Assembly: GCF_037076465.1 (NCBI RefSeq)
Contig: NZ_AP028908.1
Span: forward strand, 2,790,001 to 2,854,000
DNA from: Pectobacterium araliae
Lineage (GTDB): Bacteria; Pseudomonadota; Gammaproteobacteria; Enterobacterales; Enterobacteriaceae
Direction of reading: 5' to 3'
DNA length: 64,000 nt
Shown one piece after another: positions 25,282-34,284 of the stretch. A model generated the notes under the pieces. The model had not been told where the DNA came from, did not search any database, and saw only the letters and a list, made by a program, of their open reading frames with translations. Position 1 is the stretch's first letter. The number at the start of each line of letters is the position of its first letter. A program made the translations under genes and the position numbers.

Positions 25282-25980
25282 GTGACTGATTCTTTATCCT
25301 TAAGTGACCAGGCTTATCACACCATTCGCCGCGATATCCTCACCTGCCGGATGCTGCCCGGCTCGCTGGTCACCGAATCCGAACTGATGGAGCGTTATCA
25401 GCTTGGGAAAAGCACCTGCCGTCTGGCGCTGACTCGCCTGAGCCATGAAAACTTGGTGATATCGCGCCCGCGTAAGGGTTACCGCATCGCGCCAGTGACG
25501 GTGCAGGATGTGGAGGAGATTTTCACCGTACGTGCCGCGCTGGAGCCGCTGGCGGCGCGTCTCGCCGTCGGCAAAGTGGATATCGAATTACTTAAAGAGC
25601 TGGAAGCCCAGTGCCGAGTGGAAGTGACCGCCCCGCTGTCGACGCGTATTGATGTGTTTATGAATGCCAATAAACGCTTCCATCTGACGATTGCGGAAGC
25701 CACCGGCAACACACACCTGATCAATACGCTTTCCGGGTTAATGGATGAGATGTCCCGCCTGGTGGCGCTGGGTTTTAACGTTCAGCGCATCAAACCGGAA
25801 ATCAAACACGACCACAACGCGATGATTGACGCCTTTATTGAGGGCGACACAAAGCGTGTGGAGTTTATTGCCCGCCGCCATATCGAAACCTTCCAGGCGA
25901 TGACGCTGGAAAAGATCTACGCCACCCTGAGTAAAGAAGGCACGTTATTACCGGTTCTGCCACGGGAGATATTTGAATGA
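25282..25980 (+). CDS. GntR-family transcriptional regulator (FadR/FCD subfamily)
   Basis: This encodes 232 residues. The winged helix-turn-helix spans about 7-70 (LTCRMLPGSLVTESELMERY, then STCRLALTRLSHENLV and SRPRKGYRIAP). An FCD ligand-binding helical domain covers about 78-205, with the metal-ligand pattern D..H (NKRFHLTIAEATGN) and later H residues in IARRHIETFQ. Regulators of this class usually sense a carboxylate intermediate. It is first in the plus operon and overlaps the ATPase gene by 4 bp, so it is co-expressed with its targets and is the likely control point for both operons. Confidence 0.9.
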   Translation: MTDSLSLSDQAYHTIRRDILTCRMLPGSLVTESELMERYQLGKSTCRLALTRLSHENLVISRPRKGYRIAPVTVQDVEEIFTVRAALEPLAARLAVGKVDIELLKELEAQCRVEVTAPLSTRIDVFMNANKRFHLTIAEATGNTHLINTLSGLMDEMSRLVALGFNVQRIKPEIKHDHNAMIDAFIEGDTKRVEFIARRHIETFQAMTLEKIYATLSKEGTLLPVLPREIFE

Positions 25981-26735
25981 GTGTTTCTGCACGCCAGTCC
26001 GTGGAGCAAAGCATTGCCTTAACAGGCATAAGTAAATCTTTTGCCGCGCAAAAGGTGCTGGACAATATTTCGCTGACCATTAACCGCGGCGAGATTGTCG
26101 CGCTGCTCGGCGCATCCGGCGGTGGCAAAAGTACCCTGCTTAATCTGATGTCCGGGCTGCTGCCAGCCGACGGCGGTGATATCGCCATTCAGGGCATTCC
26201 GGCAAAACAGTTTCAGCACTGGCAGCGTATCGCTTACCTGTTTCAGGAAGACCGCCTGCTGCCCTGGCGCACCGTGGAGCAAAACGTCCATTTTGGCCTG
26301 GAGAACACCACACTTTTCCAGGCTGAACGCCGCAAACGGGTGAGCGATGCGCTGGCGCTGGTCGGGCTGGCGGAATTTACCCGCCACTGGCCGCATCAGT
26401 TATCCGGCGGTATGCGCAGCCGCGTGGCGCTGGCCCGTAGCCTAGTGGTGCAACCACAAATTCTGCTGATGGATGAACCCTTCTCACGTCTGGATCCACA
26501 AACCCGCAGCGCCATGCATGAAGAGCTGTTGCGCATCCAGGGGATGACTGGGATGACGGTGGTACTGGTGACGCACGATGTGGAAGAAGCCGTGGTACTG
26601 GCAGATCGCGTGATGATCCTTAAACCGCACCCAGGGCGTATCCACAGTGAAACCGTGCTGACACTGCCGCGTCCGCGTATTCCCACGCAACCTGAGGTGA
26701 ATGAATTGATTCGCCTGCTGCGTCTGGAGGTGTGA
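25977..26735 (+). CDS. ABC transporter ATP-binding protein, NitT/TauT type (second system)
   Basis: This encodes 252 residues with Walker A LLGASGGGKSTLLNL (about 43-57), Q-loop AYLFQEDRLLPWRT, signature LSGGMRSRVALAR and Walker B ILLMDEPFSRLD. It shares the SsuB/TauB-like LPWR motif with the other ATPase but is clearly a different protein, so the island holds two complete importers. It is coupled to the regulator upstream (ATGA) and to the permease 1 bp downstream. Confidence 0.92.
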   Translation: MSVSARQSVEQSIALTGISKSFAAQKVLDNISLTINRGEIVALLGASGGGKSTLLNLMSGLLPADGGDIAIQGIPAKQFQHWQRIAYLFQEDRLLPWRTVEQNVHFGLENTTLFQAERRKRVSDALALVGLAEFTRHWPHQLSGGMRSRVALARSLVVQPQILLMDEPFSRLDPQTRSAMHEELLRIQGMTGMTVVLVTHDVEEAVVLADRVMILKPHPGRIHSETVLTLPRPRIPTQPEVNELIRLLRLEV

Positions 26736-26736
26736 G

Positions 26737-27504
26737 ATGAACCTGGCTTCCCGAACCTTCAGCCTGATGCTACAGCGACTGGTGATGCTGGCGCTGTTTC
26801 TCGTCGCCTGGTGGCTGGCATCGCTTCATCTTCCGGCCTTTGTACTGCCCGGCCCTACCGCCACCGGGCAGGCGCTGGTCGCATTATGGCAGAGTGATTC
26901 GCTGCTTCACGATGTTCGAGTGACCTTTGGCCGCGTATTCTCAGGCTTTATCCTCGCGGCGTTGATCGGCACGGTGGCAGGCCTGGCACTGGGCGCAAGT
27001 CAACGGGTGGCGCGCTTTTTCGAGCCGCTGCTGGCGGTGTTTAACACCGTGTCGTCCGCTATCTGGGCCATCTTCGCCATTATCTGGTTCGGCATATCCG
27101 ATGCCACCACCATCTTCGTGGTGTTTATGACCGCCATGCCGCTCATTCTGACCAACGTCTGGCAGGGCGCGCAAAACGTCGAGGCGCAGTATGTCGAGCT
27201 GGCACGCAGTTTCCGCATGAGCCGCTGGCAGACGCTACGCAAAATTTATCTGCCAACCATTCTGCCCTACTTCTTCTCCGGCGCCCGTCTGGCCTTCGGC
27301 TTCGGCTGGCGAGTCTCGTTGGTGGCGGAGACGCTCGGCTCGTCGGACGGTATCGGCTACCGCCTGCGTCAGGCAGGGGATCTGGTGCAGACCAATCAGG
27401 TTTTCGCCTGGACCCTGCTGCTGGTGTCGTTGATGTTGCTACTGGAAGGCGGGCTGCTGAAACCGCTGGAACGGCACCTTTTTCGCTGGAAAAAACGCTC
27501 TTAA
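26737..27504 (+). CDS. ABC transporter permease, NitT/TauT type (second system)
   Basis: This encodes 255 residues with about six membrane helices. ALFLVAWWLASLHLP is the first helix, followed by FVLPGPTATGQAL, the usual SsuC/TauC N-terminal motif. The coupling loop is ARSFRMSRWQTLRKIYLPTI. It starts 1 bp after the ATPase stop. It works with the adjacent ATPase and the binding protein at 27528. Confidence 0.9.
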   Translation: MNLASRTFSLMLQRLVMLALFLVAWWLASLHLPAFVLPGPTATGQALVALWQSDSLLHDVRVTFGRVFSGFILAALIGTVAGLALGASQRVARFFEPLLAVFNTVSSAIWAIFAIIWFGISDATTIFVVFMTAMPLILTNVWQGAQNVEAQYVELARSFRMSRWQTLRKIYLPTILPYFFSGARLAFGFGWRVSLVAETLGSSDGIGYRLRQAGDLVQTNQVFAWTLLLVSLMLLLEGGLLKPLERHLFRWKKRS

Positions 27505-27527
27505 TACTTTGATTCAGGGGTAATGAC

Positions 27528-28505
27528 ATGAAATCGCTACTGGTTGTTTTCACTTTGCTGGCAGGTCTGCTGCCACAGATAAGCGCTGCCGCAGATAAGG
27601 TGCGTATTGGTTACTGGACGTCCGGCGTCAGCCTTGGTTATGGCTCGGTACTGGAAAGCCAGGACTTTCTGAAAAAACACGGCGTGGAAGCCGAGTTCGT
27701 TCACTTCCCGGATGTCAATGCGCCGTTGAAAGCGCTGGCGTCCGGCTCTATCGACCTGGCATTTGGCGCCCCGGTGGCCGGGGTGTTCAGCGTTGCCTCT
27801 GAAGGCGTGCCGGTGAGAATTTTTGCCGCCACCCAGCCTGCGGATGTGGCCTTCGTGGTGCCGCAAGGCTCGCCGATCACCTCTCTTAACCAGTTAAAAG
27901 GTAAAAAAGTTGGCATGTCCCCGGCTGGCTCCTCGGTAGCAGTGATTGGTGCCACGCTGTTACAGGAAAACGCCGGTATTGCCGCCAGTGAATTTTCGCT
28001 GGTTGGCGGTAACGAATCCCGTTTGGCGCAGTTCCTTGCCCAGAAGCATGTGGATGCCGCCGCCCTGCGCACGCTGACAGTCAACCAGCTACCCGAACTG
28101 AAACTGACCGTCATCGGCACCTTTGCCGACGAATGGAAAAAACTCACTAACAGTGATGCGCTGCCTTATATCGGCGTTGGCACAGTGCGCAGTGAGTTTA
28201 TCGATAAACAACCGCAGACCGTGGCGAAAGTGGTCGCCGCCCTGCGCGATACCCTCGAATGGGGCAAAAACCATCCGGACGAGGTGGTGAAGATCCTGAA
28301 AGCGAAAGCCAGCCTGCCGGAAGACCAGGCTCGCGCTTACGTCAACCTGTGGGACCGCATGAACCAGATGTCCTTTGAGCAGGCCGATATCGACACCCTG
28401 AAACGCGAACATGCAGTGCTGGTAGCCAGCGGCTCCATTAAAGGCAAACTGGATGACGGCCTGTTCGACCCGCGCCCGTATATCGCGGCAAAAGATCTGA
28501 AATAA
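27528..28505 (+). CDS. ABC substrate-binding protein, SsuA type (second system)
   Basis: This encodes 325 residues. The signal peptide MKSLLVVFTLLAGLLPQISA is followed by a mature NMT1/SsuA-type domain: KVRIGYWTSGVSLGYGSVLE, SGSIDLAFGAPV, and QLKGKKVGMSPAGSSV. SsuA-like proteins bind sulfonates, but related ones bind nitrate, thiamine precursors or aromatic acids, so the ligand cannot be named. It is 23 bp from the permease, in the same operon. Confidence 0.9.
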   Translation: MKSLLVVFTLLAGLLPQISAAADKVRIGYWTSGVSLGYGSVLESQDFLKKHGVEAEFVHFPDVNAPLKALASGSIDLAFGAPVAGVFSVASEGVPVRIFAATQPADVAFVVPQGSPITSLNQLKGKKVGMSPAGSSVAVIGATLLQENAGIAASEFSLVGGNESRLAQFLAQKHVDAAALRTLTVNQLPELKLTVIGTFADEWKKLTNSDALPYIGVGTVRSEFIDKQPQTVAKVVAALRDTLEWGKNHPDEVVKILKAKASLPEDQARAYVNLWDRMNQMSFEQADIDTLKREHAVLVASGSIKGKLDDGLFDPRPYIAAKDLK

Positions 28506-28518
28506 CAGAGGAGAGACT

Positions 28519-29523
28519 ATGAAAGCGCTGGTATTACAGCAACACGGCGATCTTGATCAACTACAGATTGATAATCAGAAAGCGCAACCCCAGTCACAGG
28601 CGGGGCATGTGGTGGTCCGCGTGGGCGCCGCGTCATTTAACTATCACGATGTCTTCACCGTGCAGGGTATGCCAGGCATCAAAGTGCCGCTGCCGGTAGT
28701 GCCGGGGCTGGATCTGGCGGGCACCATCGACAGCATCGGCGAAGGCGTCAGTGGCTGGAGTGTCGGCGACCGCGTGCTGGTCAACCCACTGAAACCCGGC
28801 GTCGGGCTGATGGGAGAAATGACCGACGGTGGCATGGCGGAATATGCGCTGGTGGACGCGCGTCAGCTTATCGCCCTGCCGGATGGCGTCACCTTTGAAC
28901 AGGCCGCCGCGCTACCAGTGGCTTACGGCACCGCACACCGCATGCTGATTACCCATAACACCATCAAATCCGGTGACCGAGTGCTGATCCTCGGCGCCAG
29001 CGGCGGCGTAGGCACGGCCTGCGTGGTGCTGGCGAAACATCTGGGCGCGGAAGTGATTGCCTGCGCGGGCAGCGATGAGAAAGGCGTGGCCCTGAAAGCG
29101 CTGGGCGCCGACCATGTGGTGAATTACCGCGAGCAGGACTTTTCCCGCTGGGCGATTGAAAAATACGGCAAACCTCAGCGTCGCACCCATGAAGGCGGCG
29201 TGGATGTGGTGATCAACTTTACTGGCGGCGACACCTGGCGTCCGTCACTCAAATGCCTGAAACGCGGCGGCACGCTGCTGGTGTGCGGCGCGACCGCAGG
29301 CTACGACCCGCAGGAAGATCTGCGTTATGTCTGGAGTTTTGAGCTGAACATCAAAGGCTCCAACAGCTTCTATGAAGAAAACCTGACAGCGCTGCTGGAT
29401 CTGGTTAATCAGAAACAGATCGTACCGTTAATCGACCGGGTTCTACCGCTGGAAGAAGCCGCAGAAGGGTTACGACTGATTCGTGACCGTGAAGTACTGG
29501 GCAAAGTGGTCGTGAAACCCTGA
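28519..29523 (+). CDS. Zinc-independent medium-chain dehydrogenase (quinone oxidoreductase-like)
   Basis: This encodes 334 residues of the MDR superfamily. A GroES-like N-terminal domain holds NYHDVFTVQG where zinc alcohol dehydrogenases have a catalytic Cys. The structural four-Cys lobe is also absent, so zinc is not expected. A Rossmann domain has LGASGGVGTACVVLAK (about 154-169) for NAD(P)H binding. It would reduce or oxidise an enoyl, quinone or aldehyde-type intermediate. It lies 13 bp after the second binding-protein gene. Confidence 0.85.
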   Translation: MKALVLQQHGDLDQLQIDNQKAQPQSQAGHVVVRVGAASFNYHDVFTVQGMPGIKVPLPVVPGLDLAGTIDSIGEGVSGWSVGDRVLVNPLKPGVGLMGEMTDGGMAEYALVDARQLIALPDGVTFEQAAALPVAYGTAHRMLITHNTIKSGDRVLILGASGGVGTACVVLAKHLGAEVIACAGSDEKGVALKALGADHVVNYREQDFSRWAIEKYGKPQRRTHEGGVDVVINFTGGDTWRPSLKCLKRGGTLLVCGATAGYDPQEDLRYVWSFELNIKGSNSFYEENLTALLDLVNQKQIVPLIDRVLPLEEAAEGLRLIRDREVLGKVVVKP

Positions 29524-29536
29524 GCAGGAGACTGGA

Positions 29537-29947
29537 ATGCGCGCACAAGAGATCGAACAGAAATTACTGAAAGGCCCCTACCACCAGTGGCTGGGATTAA
29601 AAGTGCTCCGCGCCGGCGAAGGCGAGATTGAACTCTCTGCCGCCTTTCGCGATGAGTGGATCGTTAACCCGGCTGGCGGCTATATCCATGGCGGCATTCT
29701 CGCCACGCTGGTGGATCTGGCCGCCGACTGGGCGCTGGTGGCCTTTACTGGTAAAGGGGTGCCAACGCTTAACCTGCATGTGGATTACCACCGCCCGGCC
29801 AAAGGCGACCTGACGGTGAAAGCCAAAGTGATTAAACGCGGCAAACTTGCCTCCAGCGCGGAAGCCTGGGTATATGACGCCGAAGGGCGCCTGGTGGCCA
29901 GCGGACGCGGATTATATGCCACCCCGGCTGAACAGGGGGCGGCATGA
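29537..29947 (+). CDS. PaaI-type hotdog thioesterase
   Basis: This encodes 136 residues, single hotdog domain. AGGYIHGGILATLVDLAAD contains the HGG motif and the acidic residue of the PaaI/ACOT13 family. TLNLHVDYHRPAKGD and ASGRGLYATP complete the fold. Such enzymes hydrolyse acyl-CoA thioesters, often aromatic or dead-end ones. Its 3' end overlaps the next gene by 4 bp. With the CoA ligase downstream it indicates a CoA-linked pathway. Confidence 0.87.
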   Translation: MRAQEIEQKLLKGPYHQWLGLKVLRAGEGEIELSAAFRDEWIVNPAGGYIHGGILATLVDLAADWALVAFTGKGVPTLNLHVDYHRPAKGDLTVKAKVIKRGKLASSAEAWVYDAEGRLVASGRGLYATPAEQGAA

Positions 29948-30717
29948 CGCTGAAACTCGATCATCTGGTCATCAACAACCACTTTGCACTGGATGACTGT
30001 GCGCTGTGGTTCCGGGCGCTGGGGTTTACCCTTACGCCCAGGGGCTACCACAGCCTCGGTTCGATTAACCATTTGATCATGTTCTCAGACCATTACCTGG
30101 AGCTGATTGGCCTGCCTGTCGGCGGCGAAAAACTGCGCCGGGAACTACTGGATAACCCGCCCGGTATCGACGGGCTGGTGTTCGCCAGTACAGACGCTCA
30201 GGCGACGGAACACGCCCTGCAACGCGCAGGGTTTGACGCCCACCCGGTGCAGCATTTTTCCCGCGAGGTGGTCAGCGGTGATGCGCGGGGCGACGCACGC
30301 TTCAGCACAGTGCGCCTGGTTCCCGGCAGTTTCAGCGCCGGTCGCGTCTACTTTTGCCAGCATCACACGCCGGAATGGGTGTGGCGCGAAGAGTGGTTAC
30401 AGCCCGGCGGTATCAGCGGTTTAACCGTAGTGGCGCATGATGTGCCCGCTACCGGTAAGCGCTATGCGCAACTGGGCGAAACCGACTTACTTAAGATCAT
30501 CAGTTATGACGACTGGCAGGCGCAATATGGCGCCCTGCTGCCGTTAAACGCAGAACTCGACAGCCAGTTTGCCGCCATTCAGCTGTATGGTCAGCCGCTG
30601 CCCGCCCTGTCAGCGGCGGCAACCCGGCTTGGCTTGCCGCAGGCGACGCACAATGGACAACTGCGCGTGGCAATCCCCACGCTCAATCTGCTGCTGGAGT
30701 TTGACAATGTCCGATAA
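29944..30717 (+). CDS. Glyoxalase-like (VOC) domain protein
   Basis: This encodes 257 residues. The start MTLKLDHLVINNHFALDDC and then SLGSINHLIMFSDHYLELIG match the Glyoxalase_3-like VOC pattern, in which His and Glu residues (His7, Glu near 57) bind a metal. A second, weaker half follows (ISGLTVVAHDVPATGK). VOC enzymes perform isomerisation, epimerisation or ring cleavage. The actual reaction is unknown. It overlaps the thioesterase upstream by 4 bp and the ligase downstream by 11 bp. Confidence 0.75.
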   Translation: MTLKLDHLVINNHFALDDCALWFRALGFTLTPRGYHSLGSINHLIMFSDHYLELIGLPVGGEKLRRELLDNPPGIDGLVFASTDAQATEHALQRAGFDAHPVQHFSREVVSGDARGDARFSTVRLVPGSFSAGRVYFCQHHTPEWVWREEWLQPGGISGLTVVAHDVPATGKRYAQLGETDLLKIISYDDWQAQYGALLPLNAELDSQFAAIQLYGQPLPALSAAATRLGLPQATHNGQLRVAIPTLNLLLEFDNVR

Positions 30718-32206
30718 TCTGGGCGCGTTTGCGCCCGAACTGCAAAACAGTGACCGTCTCGCTTTTATCACCCCACTGGATGATACACAGCAGCAGGAAA
30801 TCACTTTTCGCCAGTTACATGCCCGGGCGGATGCCATCGGTCTGGGATTATTGCAGTATGGCTGGCCACAAGGCTCGCGGGTGGCAATCCTGGCGCGCAA
30901 CTCTATCGATTACGTCATCAGCCTGCTTGGCATTATGCGTGCCGGTCTGGTGGCCGTACCCATTAACTTTCGCTTCCCGGTCGATACCCTTGAGAAAATC
31001 ATCACAGACAGCAATAGCCGCCTGCTGCTGGGGGATGCAGATCAGCTGGCGCGAGTGAATCACCAGATCGCGAAAGTCAGTTTCGGCCCGGCACTGGCGC
31101 AGTTGCAGCACGCTGGCGTACTGCCTGCGTTTGCTCCCGGCGCGGAAGACCTGGCGCTGTTGCTGTACACCTCCGGTTCAACCGGCATGCCAAAAGGCGT
31201 GCGTCTCACCCATACCAGCCATCGCTGGGTGGTGGATACCCGCCTGGCGCAGCGGGAGTTAACCGGCGAACAAGTGCTGATTGCCGCGCCGTTCTACCAT
31301 ATGAACGCGCTGGCGCTGGCGCTGCTGACGCTGGCAAGCCATGTCACCACCGTACTGCTGCCGCAATTTGACGCCCGGCGTTACTTGCAAGCCGTAGACC
31401 GTTATCGGTGTACCTGGCTGACAGCGGTGCCGCCGATGCTCGCGATGATGTTGCGGGAAAAGGATCTGCTGGACAGTTGCGACCTCTCCTGCGTACGGGT
31501 GATCCGCATGGGTTCCGCGCCAGTGAGCGACAGCCTATATCAGGCGTTACGCCACTGGTTGCCGCAGGCGCGCATCATTAACGCTTACGGCACCACCGAA
31601 GGCGGCCCGGTAGTGTTTGGTCCACATCCGCAGGGGATTGCCATTCCCAGCGGCGCATCCGGTTACGCCCATCCTGACGTCAGCTTACGGCTGCGTAACA
31701 AGGCGGGAGAGTATGCCGACGAAGGCGTGTTGGAGATGAAAAGCCCGGCGCTGATGCTCGGCTACCACCAGCGCCCGGATGTGCCGGAACCGTTCAGCGG
31801 CGATGGCTATTACATTACCGGCGACGTGTTCCGGCGAGATGAACAGGGCTTTTACTGGTTCGTCGGCCGCTATGACGACATGTTTGTTTGCGGCGGCGAG
31901 AACATCTGGCCGGGAGAAGTGGAAAAACTGCTGGAGCGTCATCCACAGGTACAGCAGGCCTGTGTGGTGCCGGTGGTGGATGACATCAAAGGCCAGAAAC
32001 CGGTGGCCTGGGTTATCCCCCGCGCCGGTGAGCAACTGATCCCTGATGAGCTTAAACACTGGGCGCTGGAACATGGCCCGGCCTATCTGCACCCGCGCCA
32101 TATCTGGCTGACGGACCACTTTCCGCTGGCGGGCACCAATAAAGTGGATCGTCGCGTATTGCAGGTGGAAGCGGAACAGCGCGTACAACAGGAGACTCGC
32201 GGATGA
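30707..32206 (+). CDS. Acyl-CoA synthetase (AMP-binding ligase)
   Basis: This encodes 499 residues from MSDNLGAFAPELQ. The AMP-binding motif is LLLYTSGSTGMPKGVRLTH (about 159-177), with NAYGTTEGGPV (A5 motif) and YYITGDVFRRDEQGFYWFVGR (hinge region; about 370-390). The C-terminal lysine domain ends NKVDRR. It activates a carboxylic acid with ATP and CoA. The earlier in-frame start at 30569 lies inside the VOC gene and gives a poor N-terminus, so I chose 30707. The stop overlaps the next gene by 4 bp. Confidence 0.9.
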   Translation: MSDNLGAFAPELQNSDRLAFITPLDDTQQQEITFRQLHARADAIGLGLLQYGWPQGSRVAILARNSIDYVISLLGIMRAGLVAVPINFRFPVDTLEKIITDSNSRLLLGDADQLARVNHQIAKVSFGPALAQLQHAGVLPAFAPGAEDLALLLYTSGSTGMPKGVRLTHTSHRWVVDTRLAQRELTGEQVLIAAPFYHMNALALALLTLASHVTTVLLPQFDARRYLQAVDRYRCTWLTAVPPMLAMMLREKDLLDSCDLSCVRVIRMGSAPVSDSLYQALRHWLPQARIINAYGTTEGGPVVFGPHPQGIAIPSGASGYAHPDVSLRLRNKAGEYADEGVLEMKSPALMLGYHQRPDVPEPFSGDGYYITGDVFRRDEQGFYWFVGRYDDMFVCGGENIWPGEVEKLLERHPQVQQACVVPVVDDIKGQKPVAWVIPRAGEQLIPDELKHWALEHGPAYLHPRHIWLTDHFPLAGTNKVDRRVLQVEAEQRVQQETRG

Positions 32207-33825
32207 CATTTAACTGGCATAACCCCTATCACACGCCGCGTACGCCGGTTTTTGCCCGCAATGTGGTGTCCACCTCTCACCCGCTGGCAGCGCAGGCTGG
32301 GCAGCAAATCTTACTGGCTGGCGGCAACGCGGTGGATGCTGCCATCGCCACTGCCGCCGCATTGACGATAGTGGAACCCGTCTCGAACGGACTGGGCAGC
32401 GATGCCTTTGCGCTGGTGTGGGCCGACGGGCAACTGCACGGTCTGAATGCTTCCGGCCCCGCGCCCAACGCCTGGGATGTGAACTATTTCCGCCGTCGCT
32501 ATGGCGATGACGGCAACGGACTGGCAAACCGCCCGCAGCGCGGCTGGGATACGGTGACCGTACCGGGCGCGGTGGCGGGCTGGGAAGCGCTGCATCGCCG
32601 TTTTGGCAAATTGCCGTTTGCGCAGTTGTTGCAAAACGCCATCGCCCTTGCTCAACGCGGCGTGACGCTGGCCCCGATGGTGGCTCGCAAATGGCAGGCG
32701 GCAGTGCCTGCGCTGGAAAACCAACCCGGTTTCTCCAGTGTCTTTATGCCGGGGCTACGCGCGCCACAAACCGGTGAGCTGTTCCGCTTCCCGGCGGCGG
32801 CGAAAGCGCTGCGCCTGCTGGCAGACCAGGGCGCACGGGCGTTTTATGAAGGTGAAATCGCCGATGCCACCGTGCGCTGGGCGCAACAACATGGCGGCAG
32901 CCTGACACACCAGGATCTGGCGAACTATCAGCCGGAATGGGTGACGCCATTAAGCCAGCGTTATCGCGGTTACGATGTGCATGAGATCCCGCCTAACGGC
33001 CAGGGAATCGCCGCGCTGATTGCATTGGGTATTCTTGAGCACTTCGACCTCGCCTCTCTGGCGCTGGATGGCGTGGATGCGCAACATCTGCAAATCGAGG
33101 CGATGAAACTGGCGTTTGCCGATGTCTACCGCTATGTTGCCGATCCGAAATCGATGGAGCTGACACCGCAGCAGATGCTGGACAGCGGCTATCTGAAACA
33201 ACGGGCGGCGCAAATTGATCTCACCCGCGCCAGCACGCCCGCAGCCGGTATTCCGCGTAGCGGCGGCACCGTCTATCTGACCACCGCTGACGAGAACGGC
33301 ATGATGGTGTCGTTTATTCAGTCGAACTATATGGGTTTCGGTTCCGGCGTGGTGGTGCCTGAGTTTGGCATCAGCCTGCAAAACCGTGGCGCGGGGTTCT
33401 CCAGCGATCCGCGCTCTGCCAATGTGGTTGAGCCGGGCAAGCGCCCTTTCCATACCATTATCCCGGCATTCCTCACTAAAGACGGGCAACCGCAGATGAG
33501 TTTTGGCGTGATGGGCGGCGATATGCAGCCGCAGGGGCATGTGCAGACACTGGTCAGAATGCTGGATTTTAACCAGCAGCCCCAGGCCGCCTGTGATGCA
33601 CCGCGCTGGAAGGTAAACCGGGATTTCACGCTCGATCTGGAAAGCGGCTTTGACCCGGCGGTGAAACAGCAGTTGCAGGCACGCGGGCAGCGCTTAAAAA
33701 GTGTTGACGATCCTTATATGGACTTCGGCGCCGGGCAGTTTATCTGGCGCTTGTCCGACGATGCAGATCACGGCTATGTCGCAGCCAGCGACAGCAGACG
33801 GGATGGACTGGCCATCGGGTTCTGA
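32203..33825 (+). CDS. Gamma-glutamyltranspeptidase-like Ntn hydrolase
   Basis: This encodes 540 residues. It starts VVSTSHPLAAQAGQQILLAG with GGNAVDAAIATAAALTIVEP, the classic GGT opening. The candidate autocatalytic nucleophile is Thr356 in RSGGTVYLTTAD, followed by GFGSGVVVPEFGISLQNRG. There is no signal peptide, unlike periplasmic GGT, so it probably acts in the cytoplasm on an imported compound. Members also act as cephalosporin or glutaryl acylases. An amide or gamma-glutamyl substrate is the likely link to the rest of the operon. It is the last gene, followed by a terminator. Confidence 0.88.
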   Translation: MTFNWHNPYHTPRTPVFARNVVSTSHPLAAQAGQQILLAGGNAVDAAIATAAALTIVEPVSNGLGSDAFALVWADGQLHGLNASGPAPNAWDVNYFRRRYGDDGNGLANRPQRGWDTVTVPGAVAGWEALHRRFGKLPFAQLLQNAIALAQRGVTLAPMVARKWQAAVPALENQPGFSSVFMPGLRAPQTGELFRFPAAAKALRLLADQGARAFYEGEIADATVRWAQQHGGSLTHQDLANYQPEWVTPLSQRYRGYDVHEIPPNGQGIAALIALGILEHFDLASLALDGVDAQHLQIEAMKLAFADVYRYVADPKSMELTPQQMLDSGYLKQRAAQIDLTRASTPAAGIPRSGGTVYLTTADENGMMVSFIQSNYMGFGSGVVVPEFGISLQNRGAGFSSDPRSANVVEPGKRPFHTIIPAFLTKDGQPQMSFGVMGGDMQPQGHVQTLVRMLDFNQQPQAACDAPRWKVNRDFTLDLESGFDPAVKQQLQARGQRLKSVDDPYMDFGAGQFIWRLSDDADHGYVAASDSRRDGLAIGF

Positions 33826-33834
33826 AACAACAGA

Positions 33835-33867
33835 ATGCAAACGCTAAGGAAATCGGGGCGTTTGCAT
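33835..33867 (+). terminator. Hairpin terminator after the catabolic operon
   Basis: ATGCAAACGC/GCGTTTGCAT is a 10-bp stem with a 13-base loop, 10 bp after the GGT-like stop. The T-run is short. Confidence 0.7.
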
Positions 33868-33989
33868 TTGGCAGACTCATGAAAGAGCCGGGGCTGGCCA
33901 GCTGCCAGCTGCCGACCCCACTGAGCACAATGTTCTGTTGATCAATGCGCTGGGCATTCAGGACGTTTCTCATGTGATTGGTCTGAACT

Positions 33990-34075
33990 ACAGTGCATGC
34001 GGCGGAATCAGTCCAGAACAGTTTGAAAACCAGAACCTCGCTTAGGGCTGTGTCCACATTACGTGGGTAGGATCA
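33990..34075 (+). mobile_element. IS3-family remnant: end of orfB and terminal repeat
   Basis: The plus strand reads SACGGISPEQFENQNLA and a stop, the C-terminus of an IS3-family OrfB. It is followed by TGTCCACATTACGTGGGTAG and ATCA, an IS end ending at 34075. The upstream bases (LLLINALGIQDVSHVIG) do not fit orfB and may be another IS fragment. This marks the right border of the catabolic island. Confidence 0.7.
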
Positions 34076-34222
34076 ATACCGCTCACATGAAATCCTTAGA
34101 CATTTGGTTCAAAGGGAGTGTTGTTGACCGATATAATTTCAGTCAGACGGCGAATAAGGTTTCGCGTGGGTTGTTGGATTAATCCCCTTACGTTAAATAA
34201 AACATTACATAGATATAAATAG

Positions 34223-34248
34223 AGAACCTCAACTATCATCGAGGTTCT
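34223..34248 (-). terminator. Terminator of the immunity-like pseudogene
   Basis: AGAACCTC/GAGGTTCT forms an 8-bp stem about 37 bp past the original stop of the minus-strand gene. Confidence 0.65.
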
Positions 34249-34284
34249 TTGTATCTATATATGCATATTAGATCGATCACATCA

